A DNA stretch of 64,000 bases from Amaranthus tricolor (lineage: Eukaryota > Streptophyta > Magnoliopsida > Caryophyllales > Amaranthaceae): NCBI RefSeq assembly GCF_026212465.1, contig NC_080059.1:8262811-8326810 (forward strand), read 5' to 3'. How positions within the stretch are numbered: position 1 is the first letter of the stretch; every line of letters begins with the position of its first letter. Below, piece after piece: positions 36,784 through 48,904 of the stretch. Under the pieces are notes generated by a model. That model was given only the letters and a program-made list of their open reading frames with translations. It was not told the origin of the DNA and made no database searches. A program made the translations under genes and the position numbers.

Positions 36784-36905
36784 ATAGTTAAGTATATAGC
36801 ATATTATGGGTCGTCAACAATTTGTTTAAACTTTTGGTTCAATTGGTTTTTTGACATTGTATCAGAAGCCTACGTAATAAGATGTCACAGGTTCGAATCT
36901 CAATC
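36784..36905 (+). mobile_element. TRIM-like element, copy C (truncated)
   Basis: Left terminal repeat (TATATAGCATAT...TTTAAACTTTTGGTTCAATTGG), then TTGTATCAGAAGCC and GGTTCGAATCTCAATC, after which similarity stops; the right terminal repeat is missing. Confidence 0.55.
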
Positions 36906-37754
36906 ATCAGCTTAAGCCAACGTGATGATCTTAATAAAATTTACGTTGACCCACTTAACTATATTTTGACATCTATATTAATAAAAACAAATTATTAATG
37001 ATCAATGAATAATTGAAAAATCAAATGAGACGATTCATCTGAATTGGAAGGAGTATTTAATTATTTAATTTAACAAACACACGTATTTCAACTCCCCTTA
37101 TAACATCAACCACACATTTCAACCTGATATCTCTCTGTTTATTACTCCTTCAATTCATAATGTTGGTTATATTATTTACTAACTTGTACGATAATTAAAA
37201 ATAATTGTGAGAAATTTACTTCGTGTTTTAAAATTAGAATTAGAGATGAAAGAGTTATTTATTTGAGTTAATTATAATTAAGGGACTTTTAACATTTTTA
37301 CAATCTACTATTAAATTAATAAATCAATAAATTACTTTATTTATTTTCTCAACTAATTAGAAAAACTTTTTATAAAAGAAAATTTTCAAATATAACCAAC
37401 AAAGAAAAACACCCAAAACAAAATACATCAACATTATTATACAAAGTGAATATCGAATTTCCACATTCCCTTAAAATAAACACTCCATAACAACTAATGC
37501 ACACTAAATTATGAGACAAAATAATATACTAACATTTGAAATCATAAATTTTAGTAACTCAAACTGATTATTAAACAATAACTAACACTATATATTCATC
37601 TTTAACTTATATAAATTTAATTAGTAATAAATGTTAAATAATTAAATAACGATGCAATTAAATTTGTCTTAATTCATAAATTTGTTGGGAGTGGGAGTAA
37701 ATAAAAATAAGAATGGGCACGGAGGATAGACATGAAATGAAGTAGTACTCAGTA

Positions 37755-37967
37755 CTCTCTCTGTCCCATTTAATTTTACATTATTTCTATTTTTAGATAA
37801 TGACCCATTACTTTTTTTTCAATCTCATCCACACATTTTATCTCTCTTTTAATTTCATTCATACAATGATACAATTTATTATCTCTTTTCATTTATTACC
37901 ATTTTACACCATTTTCTTAAAAGATACCAACTTTCTCTTAACATCAAATTAAATAGGACAGAGGGAG
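37755..37967. mobile_element. Stowaway-like MITE (213 bp)
   Basis: Inverted ends CTCTCTCTGTCCCATTTAA and the reverse complement of AAATAGGACAGAGGGAG, flanked by TA on both sides (37753-37754, 37968-37969). Confidence 0.82.
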
Positions 37968-38146
37968 TAACAAATTAGTATTACTCCGTCCCTTGAATTA
38001 ATATTAAAGAAAATATGAATTGTTTTTTAATAAAAAAGTAGATAGTTGATAATAAATAACATATATAATAAATTGTACGGATCTATTTTCAAATACTAAA
38101 GTAGGTAAAATTAATAGGTACTGTTAACTCAGAATAACAAATAATA

Positions 38147-38237
38147 CTTTCTCCTTTCCATAATACTTGCTACTGATGGTGACATTTTCTCACGCAATAT
38201 GTCATACTCAGTAGCAATTATTATGGAAGGGAAGAAG
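38147..38237. mobile_element. Short Stowaway-like hairpin MITE (91 bp)
   Basis: CTTTCTCCTTTCCATAATAC...GCTACTG pairs with CAGTAGC...ATTATGGAAGGGAAGAAG; flanked by TA at both ends. Lies about 450 bp upstream of the HVA22 start. Confidence 0.68.
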
Positions 38238-38542
38238 TATAAATTGAGTGAGCCTCTGACCATGTCGATGTAACCATCATTATTTTATAATGCAAATGAT
38301 CGTGATGAGTTTTTCAATAATATCGTTGTATCTTATTTTAAATGTGATTTGTTTTATAATTTATCAAATTATACAATATACATCGCTTCTAAATATGAAA
38401 GCACGACATCTAAATTTAACTCAATTTATTAATTAGTAATTATAATTTTTATTTTAATTATTGACATCATTTTATTTTTTTTTTTAATCCCTCACGGCCG
38501 GACATTGTAGGAGATGGTGGGACGGTGGAATGCTTAGGAAGA

Positions 38543-38610
38543 CACGTCAAAGACAGAATCAGATACTCATCTGCCACGTGACTTCTCCAATGCAAAGTTG
38601 CATATTTAAA
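38543..38610 (+). promoter_or_regulatory. HVA22 proximal promoter: ACGT elements, G-box and TATA
   Basis: ACACGTCA at 38543-38549, a perfect G-box in CCACGTGAC (CACGTG 38575-38580, an ABRE-type core), then TATTTAAA at about 38603-38610, about 90 bp before the ATG. HVA22 genes are classically ABA and stress induced, so these sites are consistent with that; function is inferred. Confidence 0.6.
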
Positions 38611-38695
38611 CTCCCAACTCCCAAGCCTAACTATTAACTCATCAAAACAACATTCAAAATCAAATACGAGTATTGTTTTGTTTTGTGAAGGAAAA

Positions 38696-39839
38696 ATGAG
38701 TAAATTTTGGACTTTGCTCACTCATCTTCATTCTGGTGCCGGGTAATCTTCATTTATCCTTCTTATGATCTATTCTAGCCTACTTATTTTTCTAGCTACT
38801 GGGTCTAATAGGGTCCGGGTAGGGTCTTGCTTGCGTCTAATTCTAGCTACTTATTTTCTTCAATATATTTTGCTTATTTTTTTTTTATTTTTTTTTGCAG
38901 GCCCTTGATCATGCTTCTTTACCCATTGTAAGAAAGAATAAATCCCATTTTTATTTGCTTTCTAATTCTAATTGTATGTGTCAGGGTTGTTTCGTTCATT
39001 TTTAAGCTTCAGAACTAAATATAAAAATTAAAATTGTCCATAAATAAAAATTTAAAGCTTAATAAATAATATAGTATATATTTAATTTCATATTGTTGAT
39101 ATTTAATTATTTTCTAAAAATCTAATAACTCATATTACATAGTAAATTTAAATTATATCTAATTTTAATTCAATTTAAAACAAATATTGTACATAAAAAT
39201 ATAATTTTTAAGCCCTAACAAATTTTGTTGTCCTTATTAATCAATAGCTCGCTTTGTTCTTGCTTATGGATAGCCCACGCACTTTACCTGATATTTATAA
39301 GATGAACCTAGAGGTGTTCAGTGTTCATTCGGGTCAATTCGGGCCAGTTAATTTCGGGGCGGTTTAAAGTTGGATTATTTTTAAAAGTCAGGTTCGAGTA
39401 ATTAAATATCGCGTTTTTGTGTCTGTTTTAAATACCTCTATATGTATAACTGTTGATGGACAGGTATGCATCAGTAATGGCAATAGAGAGCCCAACAAAA
39501 GACGATGATGAGCAGTGGTTGGCATATTGGATACTGTACTCCTTTCTTACTCTTTCTGAGATGCTCCTCCAGCCTCTTCTAGAATGGTTATTATATTTCT
39601 CTTCCAATTATTTATTCCATAATGATAATCTATTTATTACTACTATTGACGTGTTATTTTATGGGTCGGGTTTCAGGATCCCAATCTGGTACACAGTGAA
39701 GCTATTATTGGTATCATGGCTGGTGTTACCTCAATTCAGAGGAGCTGCTTTCATTTATGAGAGATTTGTGAGGGACAAGATTAGAAAATATGCTGTCAAA
39801 CACCATAAGGTTGTCAATGCCAAAGGCAAAATCAAGTAA
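38696..39839 (+). CDS. HVA22-like protein (TB2/DP1/HVA22 family), 119 aa
   Basis: ER-membrane-shaping/trafficking protein related to yeast Yop1 and animal REEP/DP1; plant members respond to ABA and stress. Four exons: 38696-38742, 38901-38927, 39464-39586, 39677-39839, all GT-AG, joined in frame to TAA. The first exon starts MSKFWTLLTHLHSGAG, the small second exon gives PLIMLLYPL, the third YASVMAIESPTKDDDEQWLAYWILYSFL (family core), and the last IPIWYTVKLLLVSWLVLPQFRGAAFIYERFVRD. Two hydrophobic hairpin regions (about 17-30 and 45-90) and a basic tail (KIRKYAVKHHKV...KGKIK). Length matches small HVA22 proteins. Neighbouring genes are unrelated. The ATG choice follows the conserved start. Confidence 0.93.
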
Positions 39840-41683
39840 ATTTACTTTTAAGAGTTTCAGTTCGAGAATGTACCACTTTTATTCTCGAGAAGAGGCTTAA
39901 AGACTGTTTTTTAATTTATTTCTTTTCTAGGTTTGTTTATTGTGATTGTATTATATACATAAGTTGGGGGACTTTTTTTCATTCTTTTTCTTGTTTGTTG
40001 GAGATGACAATATATCTTTCATACAGAAATAGCGCTTTGTCGTTTTATTACGCTCATTTAACACAAATTTTACGCTAAACACAAAATTTTTGGGAGTCTG
40101 TTTGAGGCCTTAGGCCGGCTCATTATATATTTTTTAAAATATTGTAAGTAAGGCATTAAGAATGATGCAGTAGATACTTAAAATATTAAAAGTAGACATT
40201 AAAAATACGGTAAATAAGCATTAAGGATAATATAAGTATGTATTAAGAATACGGTAAGTACGACATTAATTTTTAATGAGTTGGATTTGAAATATGCCTT
40301 TCAAAAAGGCAGTCTTTTAAGAGACTAGTAGACTTTTTTTCGGTGCGCTCGGGTGTTATTTTATTTTTTCATTTTTTAGTGATAATCTAAATGGGCATAT
40401 TTTTTTTCTTTGGAGGGGTATGGCCGCATGCTCATTATCTTTTTTTTTTTTTTTTTTTATGATTTTGATTTTGACTTGTGTTGAATATGGGTTGTTGACT
40501 ACAACTATGATAATGAACATATCATATTTAAACCGCTTAAAGAAGAATGTATATGAATTCAATTAAACCCTTTAATAAAAATGGTTATGTAAAGAAAGAT
40601 GAATGACATTAAGATTTATAAAATAACAACTATCGGTTGAGCATTAAAATAGAAAATGATGAAGCGCAACACAAAGCACAGTACGAAGTTGACCTAAAAT
40701 TGTACGTAGTAGTGACTAGTGAGCGTCATAAGCATTCTTCATTATTGGATTAAGGGAGGTTTCATACATGTTTATGTTCATGTGAGGAACACAATAAAAT
40801 TGATTAATTATTAAGTCGTTAAAAAAATTATGTTGGTGTGAAGTTTATTTTGCTATTTAATTTTTCTTGCAGTTTGGCCAATTTAAAAATAATATTTACA
40901 CAAGTAATAAAGATAGATTTTCTCTAACAAACGTCTTTTCAAGTGTACAATCATAGCTTAAAAAGATAATACTACAGTTTGTTTGGTGGCATGAGGATTG
41001 AGGCCTAAGTAAATTTTCAATTCTTTGTTTCTAAATTATTGAGTAAAAATGTTCGTTATTAATAAATATTATTTAGAGACTAATATTAGAAAATGGAATG
41101 AGCTGCTTTTATTTTGGAAATTAAATTTTTCAAGCTTTGTTTGGGGAATTTTCTTAGAAAAAAAGCTTATTTTTTTCAAGTTTTCTCGTGGTATGATTAT
41201 TTTTATTAGATTTGCCAAATATACACTTATAATTTTAAGGTAATTATTTACAATGTTTAAAAGAGTTCACTTACAATATATCTTAAATTGAGCAATTATA
41301 TTTAAATAGGTCATTTTTAATAGTCTTAAAGTGATCATTTATGATCACTTATAATTTTAAAGTGACCAACTATAAACTTAAGTGATCACTTACAATATTA
41401 ATTACATTTTATAGTTTTAAAATAATCATTTTTTACAAATTCGTTTCATGGTGAAATGTTCTCATACAAAATTTGTTGCTTTTTATCCATGTTTTATTCA
41501 AAGCATATCAGCGTGCGTATTTTGCATTATATACACAGATTAAAACCATTTCTTTGCCTAAATTTGTAGTCGAACTTAAATTTATTTGAGATCAGCTTAT
41601 GATTATATATTCATATTATAATTTTTGAGTTGCATTTCATTGTTGGTTAGCCTTAGAGGGATTGTGACTAGGACTTGTTCTCT

Positions 41684-41870
41684 TCATCTGATCTGATTGA
41701 GTCTGATTTAATAGTAATAATAATGTTGAAAATAATAAATAATAGTAATAAGTAATCATGCTCTGATCTGGTCTGGTTTGGTCTGATCTGATCTGATATG
41801 GTCTGATTTGGTTTGATCTAATGTGAACAAATCTAATCTAATCTAATCTGATCTGATCTGATCTGATTTC
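41684..41870. repeat. (ATCTG)n / (ATCTA)n pentanucleotide-rich tract
   Basis: Runs of TGATCTGATCTG and AATCTAATCTAATC with variants (TGGTC, TGGTT), interrupted by an AT-rich stretch at about 41710-41755. Confidence 0.8.
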
Positions 41871-42483
41871 AATAAGAATAAGTAATAAGTTCAAAAAATA
41901 AGTTGAAGAGAATAGGCCTAATATCTGTATTTTTTCCTTTTTTAAATGTTTGGATATCAAATATCAATTAACATATACTTGTTTATAGAGGTGAATTTTC
42001 ACTAATTTAAAATTTATCTGACTTTGCAACTGAACTCGATTTGACCCGACATAAAAAATAATTTATATTTATGTAAAAAACAATGTAAAGACAAAATTCA
42101 ATTTCAAATCGACTTCAAATACCTAACCTGAAATCATTCGAACACCTCCACTTCTTTACTAGATTTTCACTAGGAATTTGGAGAACCTTTCACCGTTAGT
42201 TAATGGTTTTGTAGAAGATTCATAAAATTCCCATACAAAGCACAAAGAGGTTTCAACACGATTTAAGGACTTTAGACGTAACAAAACTATTAGCTGGTGG
42301 GGGCGAGTGATAGCATGTTTAATCGGTCCGACTCATTTGAGTTCGTTCTCTTACATAATTATTTGAAAGCACTATGCAGCTTTTAAAATTATGATATTTT
42401 TTTAATACTTTTATATCCTTAAATAGTTATTATTTAATTAATTTAGCAATTGATTATCATCAACTCAATATCCCACTTGTAAC

Positions 42484-42795
42484 AGGGTTTGGGTGAGGGA
42501 AGACGATGGTCAATCTATATTCATCATCCCTGCAGAGAGGACAAGAGCAATGTGATCAAATTAACCCCAAAAATTATGAGCCTTGTAAAAGGAGGAATAT
42601 GAGTGACATCGTAGTCTCAAGAGCAAAACAATCTGTAGAAAAACAACAAAGCAGATAAACTCAATGAGAAAATAAAACAAAGTAGATAAAATCATTTAGG
42701 CTAAAAGTGTGAATGCATCATGGGCCCTTTTCATATGTAGCACAATCCGATGTGATTCCTTAATTTATAGACTATCCAGTATATAAAATTCAACA
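42484..42795. mobile_element. SINE fragment next to a TRIM fragment
   Basis: AACAGGGTTTGGGTGAGGGA plus AGACGATGG matches the body of the SINE at 54732-55011 (ACAGGGTCTGGGGAGGGAAGGACGATGG). The following AGGCTAAAAGTGTGAATGCATCATGGGCCC is a piece of the TRIM family in minus orientation. The pairing is the same as at 54.6-55.1 kb, with the order altered. Confidence 0.45.
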
Positions 42796-44636
42796 CAAAA
42801 GGTAAAACGATTTATTTTAATTTATTTTACTATGATGTTTTTTTCTTCTTATTTGGGTAATCCAAAACGACGTATGGGCCTTACTCATACCTACATATTA
42901 AGAAAGTAGGCCATTTTTTAATATCAACTATTTGATTCCTCCAAATCAACTAGTCATACCCACATCATCCCATGATGTTTTCTATATACATTATTATGAT
43001 TTTTATATTAAAAGTTAAGGAAGAATATGGAAGGACAAAGGTAAGAGATTGATTATGAATTAGGAGTTCTTGCTAGTGTTTTGCAGCATGAAATTATCTG
43101 AAAATGTTCTGTTTGATTTTGGCACATAAATTTATGAATTGTAAGTGATATCGCTTTATTTTGAATTTTCAAAAATTGATATTTGGCCCTTTTATATTGT
43201 GAATGAAACCCTTTTGAATGAATTCACCCATTTTTGCAATTCTAAATTTTAGATTTTTAAAAATATAATGTTTATGTCCCATGATAGGTTTATAAGGAAA
43301 AGACTTTCTCACTAGCTACAGACCTGATAATGACCAGGTGAGAAAATAGTAGAAAAATCTAAAAAAAGGTCAGAATAACCGCTAACGGTAAGGAGAAACA
43401 TGGAAAGTTGTTACTCAAACCTCTAACATAATTCCTAACTATAAATACTTATATGTTCATCAATGCCAAGTACGCATTTCATCTTTCCTAAGAGCATTAA
43501 CTTCAAAAGATGTTCTGAGATTCAATAAGAATTCATTAAGCAATTATTACATCCTAATTACATTAAAGAAATTCTAGTATATATCCTCCTAGCTAAAGAC
43601 TACAATGCACTTAGAATCAGGCTATATAGGTACTTTAACTTATTTAAATACTAAATTGGACCTCGGAGACACCCTCTAAAGCCCCATAACATGTGTTACT
43701 TGTGCAGCCATAATCTCAGGTGATACCTAGTAAGGAATAAGTTAAGAATTAAGTAATTAATCTCTCACCAGCATTACATCCAACTCTATTTTGATACCAT
43801 CACTATTGATCTTAATTGTGTCTATTATCAAAGGGGAACAAGTATACGTTTGCCTAAAATAGGAATTATGAAAGAATTAAGGTGCTATTGTTCACTAAAG
43901 CTTCTTTGTACAATTGAAACTTGAAACATAAAAAGTTAAGACTAAACAAGAATGTGGAAGGTTCGTGACTTCGTTCGTGTGTCTTAAATTACACATGGTG
44001 TCATCTACGTTGAGAGAAAATTGTATTATAATCGTAAAGAATCTTTCAAAAGGGAGAGGAACCAAAACCTAGGCCTCCTTATATATATATTAGTATTCTA
44101 CTTATCATAATTAGAATTATCATTGTTAACTTTGACCAATAAATACCATGCAAGAAAAAAGTTATATGGAACTATATATAGAGTTGAATTACGGAAGAAA
44201 TTAGAGTTATATGTTGGTACTTTATTGTTGATATCGAATCAGATTTTTATTAATAAATTATTAGTATTTTTTTTAAAAAATATAATAATAAAAGATCGAC
44301 AAATAATTTGAAAAAGACTCACCCGTAAAATATGCTCGATATATGAGTTATATACTTGAAGCCCCAAGTTATGTGTTATAGCTAAGGTCTGACACCATGA
44401 GGAAAGACATTTTCGGAAAGTTCATCCGATGCACAAGTCAAACCAGAATAATAATACAAATTAAAATAATAAGTATCATTTTCTTCTAGTAATTATTATG
44501 TATAAAAAAGTTACTATGTTAAAATAATAAGTATGAAGGTGTTTCTCATCCTTCTTATTTTAAGCACATTTTTTATTGGTTTTCACCCAAATATATACAT
44601 GAATCATTTTATAAATTATAATCGCAAAATTTAGAT

Positions 44637-44900
44637 AATTTATTAATTATAACCATAAAGTTTAATATTTACGGGCTATAAACACTATAAATCAAAAAAG
44701 ACAACTATTGTAATCATGTCTCCGGATTATGTTCACTAGTATTTTAAATGACCTTTGACCTAATTTAATTACCTTTGACTAACACTCATGACTAATCCAA
44801 TCACCCAAACTACCCATTTCACCTTTGATTAGCTTAAAAACCCTCCTTCTGCCATGCATGCCTACCCACCATCCCATTGTCACCCTTCTTTCTTCTTCTT
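44637..44900. repeat. Diverged arm of the long inverted-repeat family seen at 19101-20511
   Basis: Shares the layout CATAAAGTTTAATATTTACGG...AAATGACCTTTGACC...ACCTTTGACTAA...CCAATCACCC with the 19.1-kb left arm; no opposite arm was seen nearby. Confidence 0.4.
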
Positions 44901-45007
44901 CTTCTTTTTTACTATTGATGTAAAAAATCTAAATTATCTCTTTTCATCTAAATAATTATAATTAAAATAAATAAATTCAATCCAACTTTTTACCGATATA
45001 AATCTAA

Positions 45008-45149
45008 CAATTACTCTTGTGAGAGACCGTCTCTCACTTCAAAATAAGAAGCCCGCTTTTTATTTTCTCTTTAATTTATATTAATTGGGCTATTTAACCC
45101 ATATATCTAATGCGCCACTCAAAGAGATCTTTTCTCACAACGATTAGTG
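45008..45149. mobile_element. GAGACGGTCTC-family MITE with 9-bp target duplication (142 bp)
   Basis: Left end CTTGTGAGAGACCGTCTCTC pairs loosely with the right end (GAGATCTTTTCTCACAACG). Exact 9-bp duplications TAAATCTAA flank it (44999-45007 and 45150-45158). Confidence 0.75.
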
Positions 45150-45436
45150 TAAATCTAATTAATAATTTCAACAAAATACTAGTAAATAAATTTATTTTAT
45201 TTCATGAAAAAGTACAAAAGAAAGTTTTACACAAAAGAAAAAGAATAGAGATTAATTTTTGCAAAGTAAAATAAATAAATGAATGAAAAATGAACCATTT
45301 ATTCTACTTTTCAAAAAGTCACACTTACCATAAAAAATACATTTTTTTTATCCTTCGAGTAAAGCAAAACTAAAAGTATCCACGTACAGTAACGTGATTG
45401 TATAACAACATATTCCTTTTAAACTTCTTTTTTCCC

Positions 45437-45444
45437 ACTATAAA
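45437..45444 (+). promoter_or_regulatory. TATA box of the DUF4408 gene (candidate)
   Basis: CTATAAAA, followed by about 300 bp of leader before the ATG at 45774. No competing TATA closer to the gene was noticed. Confidence 0.45.
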
Positions 45445-45526
45445 ACCTACATTTTTCCATTACTTACATGTTACAACTTCACTCATTAACCAAATTAACA
45501 AACTTCACTCACAAATTCAAATTCAA

Positions 45527-45690
45527 AGTCTAATCGTGTCGGTTAGAGTTTGTATCACTTTTTTTACACTAAAATTCATATTTAACTATCTTAGTCGGAG
45601 TTTGTACCACTATTTACACTCAAAATTCAGGTTTAATCGCCTCGATTGGAGCTTAAATCACTTTCTCCTGGTAAAATCTTTCATTTGATT
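45527..45690 (+). repeat. Three diverged tandem repeats of about 55 bp in the 5' leader
   Basis: Each unit has TTAAC/TCTAATC...TCG..T.GGAG.TTGTA.CACT...TTTACACT.AAATTCA. They lie wholly in the likely 5' UTR and contain no ATG that continues into the gene. Confidence 0.55.
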
Positions 45691-45773
45691 TTCGCTGTCT
45701 TTTTCTCCGTTTCTAATCATCTCCTTCACTCAGCCTTTGCTGTACCAAAAAAAAACTTCATACTCCCAACATT

Positions 45774-46376
45774 ATGGATTCAATCAATGTAGAAAAAATT
45801 CAAGCCCTAAAAAGATACAAACAACAACAATTCACAAAAACCCTATTGTTTTATTCCATATTAGGTTTATCATTTAGTATATTTTGTACAAGCCCATTTT
45901 GGTTTCCTCCTTTATATTCATGTATAAATAAAATCATTTATATTTATATTCCAAGAATAGTATCATTTTTCTTCAATGTAACATCTATTTTCATACTTGG
46001 GAATCTTATTGTAATATTTCTCTTGGGAGAGTCAAAAATTCAAACTTCAGAAGATTCATCAATGGTTCGGCCAATAATCCAGCAAGTCAAAAGCCGAAAG
46101 CGACATATAAGGGAAGACATATTGCCAAAAATGGATTGCAAAATAGAGGAACAAGAAGTAGTACTTAAATTAGAAAGTAGAGAAGAAGAGATAAAAGAAT
46201 TGAGCCAAGTTGAAGAGAAAGAGTTGGAGAATATAATAATGGAGGATAATTATGAAGAAGAATTAATTGTTAATTTATCAACAGAAGAATTAAATAAAAG
46301 GGCAGATGATTTTATTGCTAGAGTGAATAAACAAATTAGGCTTGAAGCTGATCGTGAGGTACTTAGTTGTTGTTGA
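45774..46376 (+). CDS. DUF4408/DUF761-domain membrane protein, 200 aa
   Basis: Single exon from ATG to TGA. Unknown biochemical function; the family is plant specific. The N terminus (about 20-90) has two hydrophobic segments (TLLFYSILGLSFSIFC and IVSFFFNVTSIFILGNLIVIFLL) matching the DUF4408 layout of a short cytosolic lead followed by paired membrane spans. The middle is very acidic (about 120-165, Glu-rich, probably helical). The end (about 167-195) is the DUF761 signature LSTEELNKRADDFIARVNKQ. The Cys-Cys end is unusual but unconfirmed as functional. Intronless structure is common in this family. No neighbouring gene suggests a pathway. Confidence 0.85.
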   Translation: MDSINVEKIQALKRYKQQQFTKTLLFYSILGLSFSIFCTSPFWFPPLYSCINKIIYIYIPRIVSFFFNVTSIFILGNLIVIFLLGESKIQTSEDSSMVRPIIQQVKSRKRHIREDILPKMDCKIEEQEVVLKLESREEEIKELSQVEEKELENIIMEDNYEEELIVNLSTEELNKRADDFIARVNKQIRLEADREVLSCC

Positions 46377-47212
46377 GATGTAGAAAATTAACAAGTTTTT
46401 TTTTGAAAAAAAATTAATATTTTGTAATTTATTATATGATGTATTTTTGTAGATTAATTAATATAGTAAAAGCTGCTAAAAAGTGGCTAATGAAAGTATG
46501 TTATGTTACCAAAAGCTAGAATATTGATTGTCTTATCCTTACCAATTAAGGTTCCTTATGTTTTTTTTAAAAAATAAATTTATAGTGGTAAGTCGTTTAG
46601 ATAATCATTATAATAAATATATAATTATGAACTATATTAATTTATAAAATTTTGATTCTGATTAGTTACTTAATAATTATTTTTATTTATGTGAAATTGT
46701 AATTATTGCTTGCTATTAAGGGTCAATCAGAAAAAAGTTTTTATGCTAATACTAATGAAAGTAAGGTTGTGTATATCCGATCTTTCAAATGCCTATCTTA
46801 GTGGAAGTCACTTAATGACATTGGGATAATAAATTATATCAAAAATAAATTTTTGTAGAAGTCATTTTTTATTTTTAATAAATTCAATTACTAATAAATG
46901 TCAATGACCCAAAATTATGAATAGTAATCAACTCTTAAGAATGCATGATTGTAATATGTTTGGGTTTGAGAACCAACCATTATAAAATTACCCTTAACCA
47001 TTAGTTGCAAAACATTTTGGCATTAATTATCTTCATCTCTATTAAACAATCTACTTTTTAGCTAATTGTAGCCTCTTTCTACGTCATTATCAAGCCTGTG
47101 CAATGGGCCGAATATAAGTTGGGCCCAATTCTAATATAAATGGATCGAGTCAGATCGGGCCTTACGCAGACTTAAGTCCCTCAAGAATTACTTTATCCAT
47201 CAATCTAAAATA

Positions 47213-47497
47213 AAGCTGGTCTTGGACGAGATAGTCTCATAATGAAACCGTCAATTTGGATCGGCCCAATTCGCGTGTGTAACAGCCTGAGGATTTTTTT
47301 CATTTTCTAGGCAATTTGCAATTTTGATCTTAAAAGTATCAATTTTGACCTTAAAAGTATAATTTTCAAAATTAATACCTTTAAGGTCAAAATTGATAAA
47401 TGCCCAAAAATTTAAAATATTATTACACTCACAAATTGAACCGACCCAAATTCAGAATCTTATAATGAGATGAGACCGTCTCGTCCAAATTTTTGTG
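47213..47497. mobile_element. GAGACGGTCTC-family MITE (285 bp) with 9-bp target duplication
   Basis: Left TTGGACGAGATAGTCTCATAATG pairs with right GAGACCGTCTCGTCCAA; exact 9-bp duplications TCTAAAATA flank it (47204-47212, 47498-47506). The interior contains mirrored ATCAATTTTGACCTTAAAAG and AAGGTCAAAATTGATA blocks as in the element at 29825. Confidence 0.82.
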
Positions 47498-47540
47498 TCT
47501 AAAATATGTCCTTTGTTATTGAAAATTGTCCACCTCTCTT

Positions 47541-47682
47541 TGCCTATAAATACTCTCTCTTATGTAATAGTTAGATTGGACAAAGTCTGACTTAGCTTCC
47601 CAACTTGCTTAAAGTTATTATCTCTTCCAAAGACATTAATTTACTTGCCTATAAATACTCTCTCTTATGTAATAGTTAGATT
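47541..47682. repeat. Direct repeat of 37 bp, 105 bp apart
   Basis: TGCCTATAAATACTCTCTCT and the following 17 bases occur at 47541-47577 and again at 47646-47682, identical as read. It includes a TATAAATA motif, so each copy could look like a promoter. Confidence 0.85.
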
Positions 47683-48904
47683 TGTTGTTCTTTGTTGTTC
47701 ACTCTTAATTTGTAATTTATTTTTAATGTATGAATTAAAATATAGTCAAACGAGATGTTGTTTGATTCATCTTAACATAAGGTGTATTAATATCTATTTT
47801 TTATAATTTTTAATTATGCATATTTTAAAATATTAAAGATTAAATTAGTGCATTGATAAACTTGCAAAAAGTAAATGGGGCGTTTGAAAAGAAACGGAGG
47901 GAGTATGAGATTATGAGAAAGTATGTTGAGTAAGATCAGCTTGTCTTTACTATCTTTGAATTTCTTGCAATAAGACCACTTTAGTGACCAAATTGTAACA
48001 TACGTTTGAATGCCCGAAATTTGACTCAGAGAACCATCTCTAACACTCAAGTTGGTGAATATAAGTATATAACATATGAGTAACTATGAAATAGTTATAA
48101 AAACGTCTTTGTTAAAAATTACTATTTTAATAAGTAAAATGAGTTTGTCATTTTAAAAGTAAAATTTTACTACGATTTTTAGATATCAGATTTATTATTT
48201 TTGGGGACAAAATAAATTATACGACGAAAATTAGGGAATATTAACCACCTCATATTTGATGTATATGTGTAGGAAGTCATATTACTCTTACTTTGCCACC
48301 CGCACCTTATGGCTCACCTAAGTTGCTAAACCTGCTTTGTTTCCTATTTCTTCTGACACCCACGGTGCCTTCATCATCTCTTCCTTAATTCTTCCTTAGT
48401 TCCTACGCCCAACTCAGCCTTCTTCATTTTTTATTCTGCCCCAAGTTATTGTTGGGGTAGAAGAATCTAAGTAGTCATCACCATCGTCCATCCTTTTTGT
48501 ATTAAAGACTTTTTGGTAAATCTTCTTTTGGTGTTTGAAGTTGGATTTCGAATTTTGATTGAAGATTTTGCTCACCAAGGTAATTCACAAACTAATCTAT
48601 TTAAGCATAAATTGAATGTTTTAAAGTAATTTCTATTAGCATCAAAGCTAGGTTTTCTTTTTAAAATAATTTGGGGATTTCCTAATCAATTTTTTTTTTC
48701 TAATTGGGTGATATAATTATGATATCAAATTATTTCTCTAGTATCAAATTGATTTTCTTATCAAGTTTTAGGTTCTTGTTTAATGTTGATTAGTAATGGT
48801 TATTTAGGTTTAATTTTCTAGTATCAAATTATGTAATATGGATTCTGAAATTTCTGATCAGAAAAGGTTCTTACTGTTTTACAATTTTCGGTATTATTAT
48901 GTTC

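Larger units (their letters stand above)
35164..38500. other. Intergenic DNA between thioesterase and HVA22 genes
   Basis: No gene supported. Contains an (AT)n tract, a remnant of the GAGACGGTCTC repeat family (about 35910-36130), a truncated TRIM, an 18-bp direct repeat ATGGAGTAGGCTTCCATT at about 36326 and 36355, and two Stowaway-like MITEs. Several AT-rich short frames have no domain. Confidence 0.5.
39840..45436. other. Intergenic DNA between HVA22 and the DUF4408 gene
   Basis: No gene supported in about 5.6 kb. Includes HVA22 3' UTR, a remnant of the GAGAC repeat family (about 40110-40330, with spaced GGCATTAAGAAT/GTAGACATTAAAAAT units), an (ATCTG)n tract, SINE and TRIM fragments, an arm of the 19-kb inverted-repeat family and a small MITE. 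The region 43280-44420 has near-average base composition and is unrecognised. Confidence 0.45.

Noticed and set aside
38467..38721. 84-codon minus-strand frame
   Set aside because: Overlaps the promoter and first exon of HVA22 on the opposite strand; no domain.
41684..41870. CRISPR-like or regulatory array
   Set aside because: Pure short pentanucleotide slippage without spacer structure in a eukaryotic genome.
48280..48560. Possible 5' exon of a protein-coding gene (CT-rich leader, donor-like site)
   Set aside because: No long frame or downstream coding exon could be linked.
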